From DASUTW01 sp035513995 (lineage in GTDB: Bacteria; Actinomycetota; UBA4738; CALAEC01): DNA of 5,645 nucleotides. Of the stretch, positions 1 through 5,594 are shown piece after piece. How positions within the stretch are numbered: position 1 is the first letter of the stretch; every line of letters begins with the position of its first letter. Under the pieces are notes generated by a model. The model did no database searches. It saw only the letters and a list, made by a program, of their open reading frames with translations, and had not been told where the DNA came from. Position numbers and translations under genes: made by a program. The stretch covers positions 1 through 5,645 of the forward strand of contig DATKBL010000029.1 of the NCBI GenBank assembly GCA_035513995.1, in the 5' to 3' direction.

Positions 1-804
1 GATGCGGTCGTACATCTCTGCCCGCAGCTCGTGCGTGGCGATCGGGCCCAGGGGCGCGTCGGGGATCTCCACGCTCAGGTCCCACGCCCGGCGGTGCCCC
101 GCATCCACGATCGCGCAGGCGGGGGAGCCGTCGGCCTCCGCTCGCCCGTTGCCCACGAGCAGCCTGGCGATCTCCTCGATCGGCTTCTGGGTCGCCGAGA
201 GCCCGATCCGCTGGAGGGGCCGGCCACCGAGCCGGTCGAGCCGCTCCAGGGACAGCGCGAGGTGGGCGCCTCGCTTGTCGCCGGCCACCGCGTGGATCTC
301 GTCCACGATCACGGTGCTCGCGGACCCGAGGAACCCCCGCGAGCGCTCGGCCGTGAGCATGATGTAGAGCGACTCGGGGGTGGTCACCAGGATGTGGGGC
401 GGGCGCTTGATCATCCGCGCGCGCTCCGACGGCGGCGTGTCCCCCGACCTCACGAGGACGCGGATGTCGGGGAGCTCCAGGCCCTGCTCGGCCGCCAGCT
501 GGCGGATCGCCTCGAGCGGCTCGCGCAGGTTCCGCTGGATGTCGTTGCCCAGCGCCTTCAGCGGCGAGACGTAGACGACCGAGGTCTCGTCGTCGAGCGA
601 GCCGGTCTCGGCTCGCCGCACCAGGCCGTCGATCGCCCAGAGGAACGCGGCCAGGGTCTTCCCCGATCCGGTGGGCGCCGCGACGAGGGTGTCCCTGCCG
701 GCGGCGATGTGGGCCCAGCCCTCGGTCTGCGTGGCGGTGGGCTCGCCGAGGGTCTCGGCGAACCAGCGCTCGACCAGGGGATGGAAGCGGGGGGAGGCGC
801 CCAC
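1..804 (-). CDS. lhr: Lhr-family DEAD/DEAH-box helicase, N-terminal part (3' end beyond window)
   Basis: The first 268 residues of a superfamily 2 ATP-dependent helicase lie here; the gene runs off the left edge. Seen in the translation: Q-motif-like region near residues 22-30 (PTATQTEGW), Walker A APTGSGKT at 43-50, motif Ia SPLKALGNDIQRNL at 80-93, TTPESLYIML at 141-150, Walker B/DEIH box at 168-171 followed by KRGAHLALSLERL at 177-189, and motif III SAT at 203-205. The NDIQRNL and KRGAHLAL strings are typical of Lhr (large helicase-related) proteins, usually about 1,500 residues, 3'-5' translocases linked to DNA repair. The start is GTG at 802-804: an in-frame TAG lies only three codons upstream, so no earlier start is possible. 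The ribosome binding site is weak. hisN lies 101 bases upstream on the same strand. Whether this is full-length Lhr or a shorter Lhr-core form cannot be told from this fragment. Confidence 0.9.
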   Translation of the reverse strand, partial: MGASPRFHPLVERWFAETLGEPTATQTEGWAHIAAGRDTLVAAPTGSGKTLAAFLWAIDGLVRRAETGSLDDETSVVYVSPLKALGNDIQRNLREPLEAIRQLAAEQGLELPDIRVLVRSGDTPPSERARMIKRPPHILVTTPESLYIMLTAERSRGFLGSASTVIVDEIHAVAGDKRGAHLALSLERLDRLGGRPLQRIGLSATQKPIEEIARLLVGNGRAEADGSPACAIVDAGHRRAWDLSVEIPDAPLGPIATHELRAEMYDRI

Positions 805-826
805 CCGGACAACCTACCACCCGGGA

Positions 827-842
827 CCGACAGCGATGTCGG
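827..842. repeat. 16-base dyad (6-bp stem, 4-base loop) upstream of the helicase
   Basis: A perfect inverted repeat, CCGACA, then GCGA, then TGTCGG, begins 23 bases before the helicase GTG start. It could be an operator or a small hairpin in the helicase leader transcript. Nothing else in the 101-base gap between the two minus-strand genes explains it. A function is inference only; a dyad of this length can arise by chance in GC-rich DNA. Confidence 0.35.
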
Positions 843-894
843 CCGAACGTGCGAGGACAGGTCCTCAACTGGAGGCTCTAGACGAGGAGGGGCA

Positions 895-918
895 GCGGGC
901 GGGCTTCAGCCCGCCCGC
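895..918 (-). terminator. GC-rich hairpin straddling the hisN stop codon
   Basis: An 11-bp perfect inverted repeat (895-905 against 908-918) with only two bases between the arms, or a 10-bp stem with a four-base loop. After one mismatch (894/919) pairing continues at 889-893 against 920-924. The TGA stop of the phosphatase gene (906-908) sits at the loop. No T-run follows on the minus strand, so it is not a classical intrinsic terminator. Such U-less hairpins are often proposed as terminators or 3'-end stabilisers in GC-rich bacteria. If it terminates, the helicase needs its own promoter. Confidence 0.5.
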
Positions 919-1676
919 CGCCCCATCACCTCCAGCACGGCGCGGTGCAGATGTCCGTTCGTCGTCAGCACCGAGCTCCGATCGGAGACCGGCCCGCCCT
1001 CGAACGTGGTCATCCGCCCGCCCGCCTCCTCGAGGAGGACCTTCAGGGCGCCCCAGTCCCAGATGCGCAGCTGCGGCTCGAGCGCGACCTCGACCGAGCC
1101 GCGGGCCACGAGGCAGTGGCCCCAGAAGTCGGTGAACCCCACCGAGCGATAGGCGGCCCGGTCGAGGTGGCGGAGCGCCCCCTCGTGTGGCCCGTCGAGC
1201 CACGCCTCGGTCGCGTAGTGGCAGACGGCCGCGCGGTCGAGCGTCTCGACCTCAGAGACGCGGATCAGCGCGCCGTTCAGCGTCGCCCCCTGGCCGCGGA
1301 CGGCCTCGTACCGCTCGCCGAGGGCCGGGACGCCGACGGCGCCCAGCACCGGTTCGCCCCCTTCGAACAGCGCGAGCAGCGTGCCCCAGACCTGAACCCC
1401 CGCCGCGAAGTTCTTCGTCCCGTCGATCGGGTCCACGACCCAGACCCTGGGGGCGTCCTCCAGCGAGCCCCCGGCCTCCTCGCCGAGCACCGCGTCGCGA
1501 GGGAACCTCCGGGCGACCTCGCGGCGGACCATCTCCTCGATCTCGAGGTCTGCCTTCGTGACGGGGGTGTCGTCGTCCTTCATCCGCACCTCGGGACCCT
1601 GCCGGAACAGCGGCATCGCGATCGACGCGGCGCGGTCGATCAGCTCGTTGGCGAAGCCGAGCTCGGAGTCGAGCAT
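906..1676 (-). CDS. hisN: Histidinol-phosphatase HisN, inositol monophosphatase family
   Basis: A 256-residue Mg-dependent phosphatase, full length for the family. It probably hydrolyses L-histidinol phosphate to histidinol in cytosolic histidine biosynthesis. Seen: TPVTKAD at 37-43, GEE metal motif at 65-67, DPIDGTKNF at 82-90 (metal-binding D82 and D85), VALEPQ at 197-202, and WDWGAL with D207 leading into LLEEAGG at 214-220. The order and wording match mycobacterial HisN closely as I recall it, including FTDFWGHCLVARG at 181-193. The ATG at 1676 is preferred because its N-terminus (MLDSELGFANELIDRAA) aligns end to end with HisN and a TATGAT element lies six bases upstream, suggesting leaderless expression. 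An in-frame GTG at 1697 would add seven residues. Other family members act on inositol phosphate or 3'-phosphoadenosine phosphate, so the substrate is inferred. The family is near certain and HisN likely. No other his gene is in the window. Confidence 0.82.
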   Translation of the reverse strand: MLDSELGFANELIDRAASIAMPLFRQGPEVRMKDDDTPVTKADLEIEEMVRREVARRFPRDAVLGEEAGGSLEDAPRVWVVDPIDGTKNFAAGVQVWGTLLALFEGGEPVLGAVGVPALGERYEAVRGQGATLNGALIRVSEVETLDRAAVCHYATEAWLDGPHEGALRHLDRAAYRSVGFTDFWGHCLVARGSVEVALEPQLRIWDWGALKVLLEEAGGRMTTFEGGPVSDRSSVLTTNGHLHRAVLEVMGRRAG

Positions 1677-1682
1677 CCCGGC

Positions 1683-1688
1683 ATCATA
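1683..1688 (-). promoter_or_regulatory. Candidate -10 element (TATGAT) for hisN
   Basis: Read on the minus strand, 1688 to 1683 is TATGAT, one base from the TATAAT consensus. Six bases separate it from the ATG at 1676, so transcription would begin at or next to the start codon, giving a leaderless mRNA. No good -35 box is visible 16-18 bases upstream, where the sequence is already inside the divergent gene. Confidence 0.5.
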
Positions 1689-1692
1689 GGCT
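1687..1692 (+). promoter_or_regulatory. Candidate -10 element (TAGGCT) for the VOC gene
   Basis: TAGGCT fits the minimal TANNNT pattern and lies ten bases before the ATG at 1703, which predicts a leader of only a few bases. It shares two bases (1687-1688) with the opposing TATGAT element. No ribosome binding site precedes the ATG, in keeping with leaderless or near-leaderless translation. No -35 box is recognisable. Confidence 0.3.
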
Positions 1693-1702
1693 GTCACCCG
1701 AG

Positions 1703-2329
1703 ATGCTCGCCCTGGACCACGTGATCCTCGGATCGAATGACCCCGAAGCGTCCGCCGAGCGCCTGCGCCGGGACCACGGGCTCGCCTCCGTGCCGGGCGG
1801 TCGTCACGCGGGCCGGGGGACCGCCAACCGCATCGTGCCCCTCGGCTCCGACTACCTCGAGATACTCGGGATCGCGGACGAGGAGGAGGCGCGCGGCGAT
1901 GCGTTCGGTCGGTGGGTGCTCGAGGGGACGGCCGAGGGCGAGCGTCTCCTCGGCTGGTGTCTGCGGACCCCCGACATCGACGAGGTGGCTTCCAGGCTCG
2001 GCCTCGAGGTCACGAGCTGGTCGCGGACCCGCCCCGATGGCCGCTCGCTCCGCTGGAGGCTCGCCGGTCTGCCCGAGGCGATGGCCGAGCCTTCGCTCCC
2101 CTTCTTCATCCAGTGGGGGATCCCCGCCGACCTGCACCCTGGGCGAGTGCCCGCGGAGCACGAGGCCGAGACGGCCGGGATCGCGTGGGTGGAGGTCGCC
2201 GGGTCCCCCGATCGCACCCGCAGGTGGCTCGGGGACGCCGAGCTCCCGGCGCGGGTCGAGGAAGGCGCGCCGGCGATCCGCGCGGTCGGGATCGCCCTCG
2301 ACGACCGCGACGTGGAGATCCGGCCGTGA
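1703..2329 (+). CDS. VOC-superfamily protein, glyoxalase-like domain (Glyoxalase_3 type)
   Basis: A 208-residue cytosolic protein of the vicinal oxygen chelate superfamily. The N-terminus LDHVILG at 4-10 is the classic first VOC strand, with H6 as the expected first metal ligand. YLEILGI at 51-57 supplies E53. PFFIQWGIPADLHPGR at 133-148, with H145, is characteristic of the Glyoxalase_3 (PF13468-like) group rather than true glyoxalase I. A second, weaker module begins near residue 163 (AGIAWVEVAGSPD) and runs to the C-terminus. Substrate and reaction are unknown for most of this group; metal binding is inferred from the family. The ATG at 1703 is the natural start because homologues begin a few residues before LDHV. 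It is divergent from hisN, whose start is 26 bases away. A 143-base gap with its own promoter-like box separates it from the next plus-strand gene, so it is probably monocistronic. Confidence 0.82.
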   Translation: MLALDHVILGSNDPEASAERLRRDHGLASVPGGRHAGRGTANRIVPLGSDYLEILGIADEEEARGDAFGRWVLEGTAEGERLLGWCLRTPDIDEVASRLGLEVTSWSRTRPDGRSLRWRLAGLPEAMAEPSLPFFIQWGIPADLHPGRVPAEHEAETAGIAWVEVAGSPDRTRRWLGDAELPARVEEGAPAIRAVGIALDDRDVEIRP

Positions 2330-2357
2330 TCCTCGCTCCTGCATGGGGCTGGATGGG

Positions 2358-2363
2358 TTGACA
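2358..2363 (+). promoter_or_regulatory. Candidate -35 box (TTGACA) for the secreted-protein gene
   Basis: A perfect TTGACA lies 110 bases upstream of the secreted-protein ATG. Seventeen bases further on, GAGGCT (2381-2386) keeps the conserved A2 and T6 of a -10 box but not T1, so the promoter is weak or needs an activator. It would start transcription near 2393 and give a leader of about 80 bases containing the hairpin at 2396-2415. Confidence 0.4.
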
Positions 2364-2395
2364 GAGGGAGCTTCTCGGGTGAGGCTGGACGCCGA

Positions 2396-2415
2396 TCGGC
2401 CCCAGCGGGGGCCGG
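2396..2415 (+). other. Strong GC hairpin in the leader of the secreted-protein gene
   Basis: CGGCCCC (2397-2403) pairs with GGGGCCG (2408-2414) around the loop AGCG, and a G-U pair (2396/2415) extends it to eight pairs. It lies 57 bases before the ATG and after the candidate promoter, so it would fold in the 5' leader. It could also end transcripts arriving from the VOC gene, but no T-run follows. The rest of 2330-2472 holds two ten-base GATC-centred palindromes (2391-2400, 2434-2443), a C-rich stretch and the ribosome binding site; no small gene is visible. Confidence 0.4.
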
Positions 2416-2460
2416 CCGAGGGTTCCGCGCCGCGGCGATCGCCCCTCCCTCTCTGGACCT

Positions 2461-2465
2461 GGAGG
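2461..2465 (+). promoter_or_regulatory. Ribosome binding site (GGAGG) fixing the start at 2473
   Basis: GGAGG is followed by seven bases and then the ATG at 2473, ideal spacing. This decides between three overlapping ATG codons (2473, 2477, 2481), each in a different frame. Only the first opens the 719-codon frame with a signal peptide. Confidence 0.8.
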
Positions 2466-2472
2466 TTCACGC

Positions 2473-4632
2473 ATGCATGCATGGAAGCGGTCGGCCGCAC
2501 TGTTCGCTGCGACGCTCTCGATCTCTGTTCTGGGGCCCGCCGCGAGCGCGGGTCACACGAGCTTCGCCGCGGGCGACGTCTTCGCCTCGGTGGGCGGGAG
2601 CTCCGTCCAGTGGCGGCATCCGGACGGGACCGCCAACCAGACGCTCACGTCACCCGTGAGCATGCCGCAGACCACGGGGATGGCGTTCGACCCCGGTGGC
2701 GCGCTGTACGTCACGGGCTACACGTCGAACGTGATCACCCGATTCGACACCTCCGGGTCGTCGATCGGGGCCTTCGGCTCCTCGTACAGCGCCCATCCCA
2801 AGTCGATCCGCTTCGACGCCGCGGGGAACGCCTACGTCGGTCTCGGAAGCGGGAGCAAGGACGTCCTGAAGATGGATGGCGCCGGCAACGTCCTGGCCTC
2901 CTACGACGTGGCCACCTCGAAGAAGGGGGGTGCCGACTGGATCGACCTCGCCGCGGACCAGTGCACCTTCTACTACACGAACCTCGGGTCGGAGGTGAAG
3001 CGGTTCGACGCGTGCGCCAACGCGCAGCTCCCCGACCTCGCCTCGGGGCTGCCCGGAACCGCCCACGAGGTCCGCGTCCTTCTCGACGGCGGCGCGGTGG
3101 TCGCCCTGGGCGACACGATCGTGCGGCTCGGCCCAACGGGGTCGATCGCGCAGGTGTACGACGTGGCGGGCGTCAAGAACTGCTGGCAGAGCGTCGCGCT
3201 GGGGACGACCAGCGCCACCTTCCTGGCCGCCGATTCGTGCTCGTCCACTATCCACACGTTCGACATGGCGACCGGGGCTTCCTCGCTCCTGGCCTCGACG
3301 GGGGTCAAGAAGGGGTCGCTCCAGGGGCTCGCCGTCTTCGGCGGAATCACCGCCGCGACCGCGGGGGCGGACCTGGCCGTGGTCAAGTCGGACTCCGTCG
3401 ACCCCGTCTCCCAGGGCGGCCAGGTCGTCTACACGGTGGGCGTGACCAACAACGGCTCGGGGCCGGTCTCGGACATCACGGTCGAGGACGCCCTGAGCGG
3501 AGGGAGCACCATCGTCTCCATCTCGGGGACGGGGTGGACCTGTGCGGCGACGCCGACGGCGGCGACGTGCGATCTGGCCGGATCCCTCGCGGGCGGCGCC
3601 TCGGCCGAGCCCCTGAGGATCAGGGTCCTCGCGCCGACGACCGGCTCGTCGATCGCCAACACGGCGTCGGTGACCAGCCTCGAGACGGGGTTCGTCGACT
3701 CGGTGCCGGGCAACAACACCGCGATCGAGATGACGGCGCTGATCGACCCGGCTCTCGACCCGGACAGCGCCGCCACCGACTGCGCTCCGGGCGAGGTCTG
3801 CACCCTGGAGACCTCCTCGAACTTCAGCGGAGACAACAACACCTCGAACCAGATCGAGATCCCCGCGGGGGAGGGTGGCGCCGCGACCCTCAACGAGACC
3901 CCGCTGACGGGGATCGCCTCGTGTGTCGGAGGCTCGGGCGGGGTCTCGGAAGGTCAGCTCACGACCTTCGTCCCTCCGCCCGGGGTCGCGGACACGGCGA
4001 ACCCGATCCGCGTGGTCACGCGCTACGCCTCCGCCTTGATCGGCCCCGGTGAGTCGGTCACCCCGATCTGCATGCGCAGCGAGATCGACGGCATGACGGT
4101 GGAGTTCGAGGTTCCTCCGTGTCTCAACCCGGGGCAAGCGAACCCTCCGACGCCGGAGATCCCCAACGGTGCCTGCATCGAGGAGGTCCACCAGGTGGGG
4201 ACCGTCGAGGGAAGCGCCACGGGCGCCGGGGCGACGTCCGACGTCGGGGTGACGCCCACGCTCGTGGCGGGCAACCCGACCTGCGCGAGCATCAACCCCG
4301 GGTGGGACGAGCTGAGGGTGAACGGATCGACGTCCGGCACGTACACGGACGGGACGCTCACCGTGGACGCCACGTTCAGCAGCACGCCCGCCGACGGCTC
4401 GCTGGCGTGGTCCTCCGACCTCGGCGTGGACGCCGTGCTCGTCAAGGGGGGAGCCGACGCCAGCCTCTACGCGAGCCACTCGGAGGCCACGTCGGACTCG
4501 GGGCTGACCGCTCCCCTGAACCCGGTCAACGGCAAGTACTTCGGGATCAGTCACGTCTCGTACTGCTATGGAGACGTCGACTGGCAGGTGCGCATGAACA
4601 TGCTCTCCGTCGACCCGCAGTGGAGGCGTTAG
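2473..4632 (+). CDS. Secreted protein: signal peptide, propeller-like region, DUF11 domain, Cys-containing beta-rich C-terminus
   Basis: A 719-residue exported protein. A Sec signal peptide spans 1-26: a basic MHAWKR start, a hydrophobic core, and an ASA cleavage site before G27. Residues about 45-295 carry repeated blade-like strings (GMAFDPGGALYVTGY, SIRFDAAGNAYVGLG, VLKMDGAGNVLASYD), suggesting an NHL/SMP-30-like beta-propeller, with cysteines at 164, 181, 237 and 256 that may form disulphides. Residues 299-421 are a DUF11 domain (DLAVVKSDS, YTVGVTNNGSGPVSDITVEDAL, ending PGNNTA), common in bacterial surface proteins. Residues 430-719 are Thr/Ser/Gly-rich with paired cysteines (CAPGEVC) and end in a VDAVLVKGG...YCYGD module (652-701) that I recall recurring at the C-terminus of exported proteins in high-GC bacteria. 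No LPXTG, transmembrane helix or lipobox is visible, so it is probably released or held non-covalently. The ligand and function are unknown, and no partner gene adjoins it. It overlaps the convergent nitrilase gene by four bases at the stop codons. Confidence 0.85.
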   Translation: MHAWKRSAALFAATLSISVLGPAASAGHTSFAAGDVFASVGGSSVQWRHPDGTANQTLTSPVSMPQTTGMAFDPGGALYVTGYTSNVITRFDTSGSSIGAFGSSYSAHPKSIRFDAAGNAYVGLGSGSKDVLKMDGAGNVLASYDVATSKKGGADWIDLAADQCTFYYTNLGSEVKRFDACANAQLPDLASGLPGTAHEVRVLLDGGAVVALGDTIVRLGPTGSIAQVYDVAGVKNCWQSVALGTTSATFLAADSCSSTIHTFDMATGASSLLASTGVKKGSLQGLAVFGGITAATAGADLAVVKSDSVDPVSQGGQVVYTVGVTNNGSGPVSDITVEDALSGGSTIVSISGTGWTCAATPTAATCDLAGSLAGGASAEPLRIRVLAPTTGSSIANTASVTSLETGFVDSVPGNNTAIEMTALIDPALDPDSAATDCAPGEVCTLETSSNFSGDNNTSNQIEIPAGEGGAATLNETPLTGIASCVGGSGGVSEGQLTTFVPPPGVADTANPIRVVTRYASALIGPGESVTPICMRSEIDGMTVEFEVPPCLNPGQANPPTPEIPNGACIEEVHQVGTVEGSATGAGATSDVGVTPTLVAGNPTCASINPGWDELRVNGSTSGTYTDGTLTVDATFSSTPADGSLAWSSDLGVDAVLVKGGADASLYASHSEATSDSGLTAPLNPVNGKYFGISHVSYCYGDVDWQVRMNMLSVDPQWRR

Positions 4633-5582
4633 CGGCCCTCGAGCCCCTCGTCGAACGTCGAGGCGTCGAGGCGGCGGCGATGCACGCGCACCTCGAAGAC
4701 GTCGGGCCGCGCGTAGTGGCCGGTCGGGTCGAAGTTCTGCCGCTCCTCGCGGACGCGTGCCAGGTCGACGTCGGAGATCACGAGCCGCTCCTCGCCCGAC
4801 ACGGGCTCGGCGATCCATTCGCCGTCGGGCCCAGCGACGCACGAGCCGCCGTCGTACATGATCTCGGGCGCTCCCTCGAGCGCGGCCTCGCGGAGTGGGA
4901 AGCTCTCGCTCACGTCGTCCGGCGACAGGAGCGCGCCCGCCGACAGGACGAAGCTGCGTCCCTCGAGCGCCACGAACCTCGTCGCGTCCCGGGTCAGCCC
5001 CGTCGAGCCGGGCCAGACCGCGACGTGCAGGTCCTCGCCCTGCGCGTAGAGCGCGTGCCTCGCCTGGGGGAGCCAGTTCTCCCAGCAGTTGAGACCGCCC
5101 GCCCGCGCCGGCCCCACCTCGTGCACGCGCAGGCCGTGTCCGTCGCCCGCGCCCCAGACCAGGCGCTCCTCGTAGGTCGGCATCAGCTTGCGGTGGGCGC
5201 TCACGACGCCTCGGGCCGGATCGATCGCCACCAGGGTGCAGTACACGGTCCCTCGCGCGGGACCCGCGCCCCGTTCCGTGATCCCCAGGTACGTGAACAC
5301 CTCGAGGTCGCGCACCGCCTCCGCGATCTGCGCGAGCTCCGGTCCGCCGAGCTCCACCGCGGCGTCGAGGTAGAAGGCGTAGGCCTCCTTCTGGTCGGCG
5401 GCGGCGAAGCGGGCCCCGTCGGTGCGCGAGACCCAGAAGGGGTAGCCCGAGAGGAACGTCTCCCCGAAGGCCACCAGCTCGACGTCCTCGGCGGCCGCTC
5501 TCCCGATCCACTCCACGACCCGCTTCGTGCCGGCGTCCTTGTCACCCCACGCCGGGTGTGCCTGCGCCGCCGCAACCCTCAT
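4629..5582 (-). CDS. Nitrilase / carbon-nitrogen hydrolase family enzyme
   Basis: A 317-residue cytosolic CN hydrolase, normal length for a branch 1 nitrilase. The catalytic triad is complete: E41 in FGETFLSGYPFW (39-50), K132 in HRKLMPTYEERLVW (130-143, with the auxiliary E139), and C166 in GGLNCWENWLPQARHALY (162-179). The CWEN motif with a following LPQAR and the SGYPFW string point to true nitrilases (nitrile to acid plus ammonia) or the related cyanide-degrading enzymes rather than amidases or ureidopropionases. The natural substrate cannot be read from the sequence. The ATG at 5582 is chosen because AAGGAGG precedes it by five bases and MRVAAAQAHPAW is the usual nitrilase first strand. 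An upstream in-frame TTG at 5633 would place that ribosome binding site inside the gene. It stands alone on this strand and converges on the secreted-protein gene, so no operon partner suggests a pathway. Confidence 0.9.
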   Translation of the reverse strand: MRVAAAQAHPAWGDKDAGTKRVVEWIGRAAAEDVELVAFGETFLSGYPFWVSRTDGARFAAADQKEAYAFYLDAAVELGGPELAQIAEAVRDLEVFTYLGITERGAGPARGTVYCTLVAIDPARGVVSAHRKLMPTYEERLVWGAGDGHGLRVHEVGPARAGGLNCWENWLPQARHALYAQGEDLHVAVWPGSTGLTRDATRFVALEGRSFVLSAGALLSPDDVSESFPLREAALEGAPEIMYDGGSCVAGPDGEWIAEPVSGEERLVISDVDLARVREERQNFDPTGHYARPDVFEVRVHRRRLDASTFDEGLEGR

Positions 5583-5587
5583 CCGCG

Positions 5588-5594
5588 CCTCCTT
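5588..5594 (-). promoter_or_regulatory. Ribosome binding site (AAGGAGG) of the nitrilase gene
   Basis: On the minus strand AAGGAGG ends five bases before the ATG at 5582. It is the best ribosome binding site in the window and fixes the start against the in-frame TTG at 5633. Bases 5595-5645 beyond it show no convincing promoter pair and no other gene. Confidence 0.85.

Noticed and set aside
844..856. Possible LexA/SOS box (CGAAC half-site) upstream of the helicase
   Set aside because: The second half reads GAGGA rather than GTTCG, so only one half-site matches.
31..1152. Long plus-strand open frame (373 codons) at the left end
   Set aside because: It is antisense to the helicase and phosphatase genes, whose minus-strand frames show clear family motifs. 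Its product is an Arg/Gly/Pro-rich string with no recognisable domain, as expected for a shadow frame in GC-rich DNA.
945..1724. 259-codon plus-strand open frame opposite hisN
   Set aside because: The opposing HisN frame has intact metal-binding motifs; this frame has none and is Arg/Pro-rich.
1737..4052. 771-codon plus-strand open frame across the VOC and secreted-protein genes
   Set aside because: It crosses two well-supported genes in the wrong frame, is extremely Arg/Pro/Ser/Gly-rich and shows no family motif.
4656..4671. Tandem eight-base repeat (CGTCGAGG twice) after the convergent stops
   Set aside because: It lies within the nitrilase C-terminal codons (Asp/Ala/Ser-rich) and is explained by coding bias; possible hairpins with 4646-4650 have an eight-base loop and no T-run.
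2650..5511. 953-codon minus-strand open frame
   Set aside because: It lies antisense to the secreted-protein gene and out of frame with the nitrilase gene. Its low-complexity Arg/Gly-rich translation marks it as a composition artefact despite its length.
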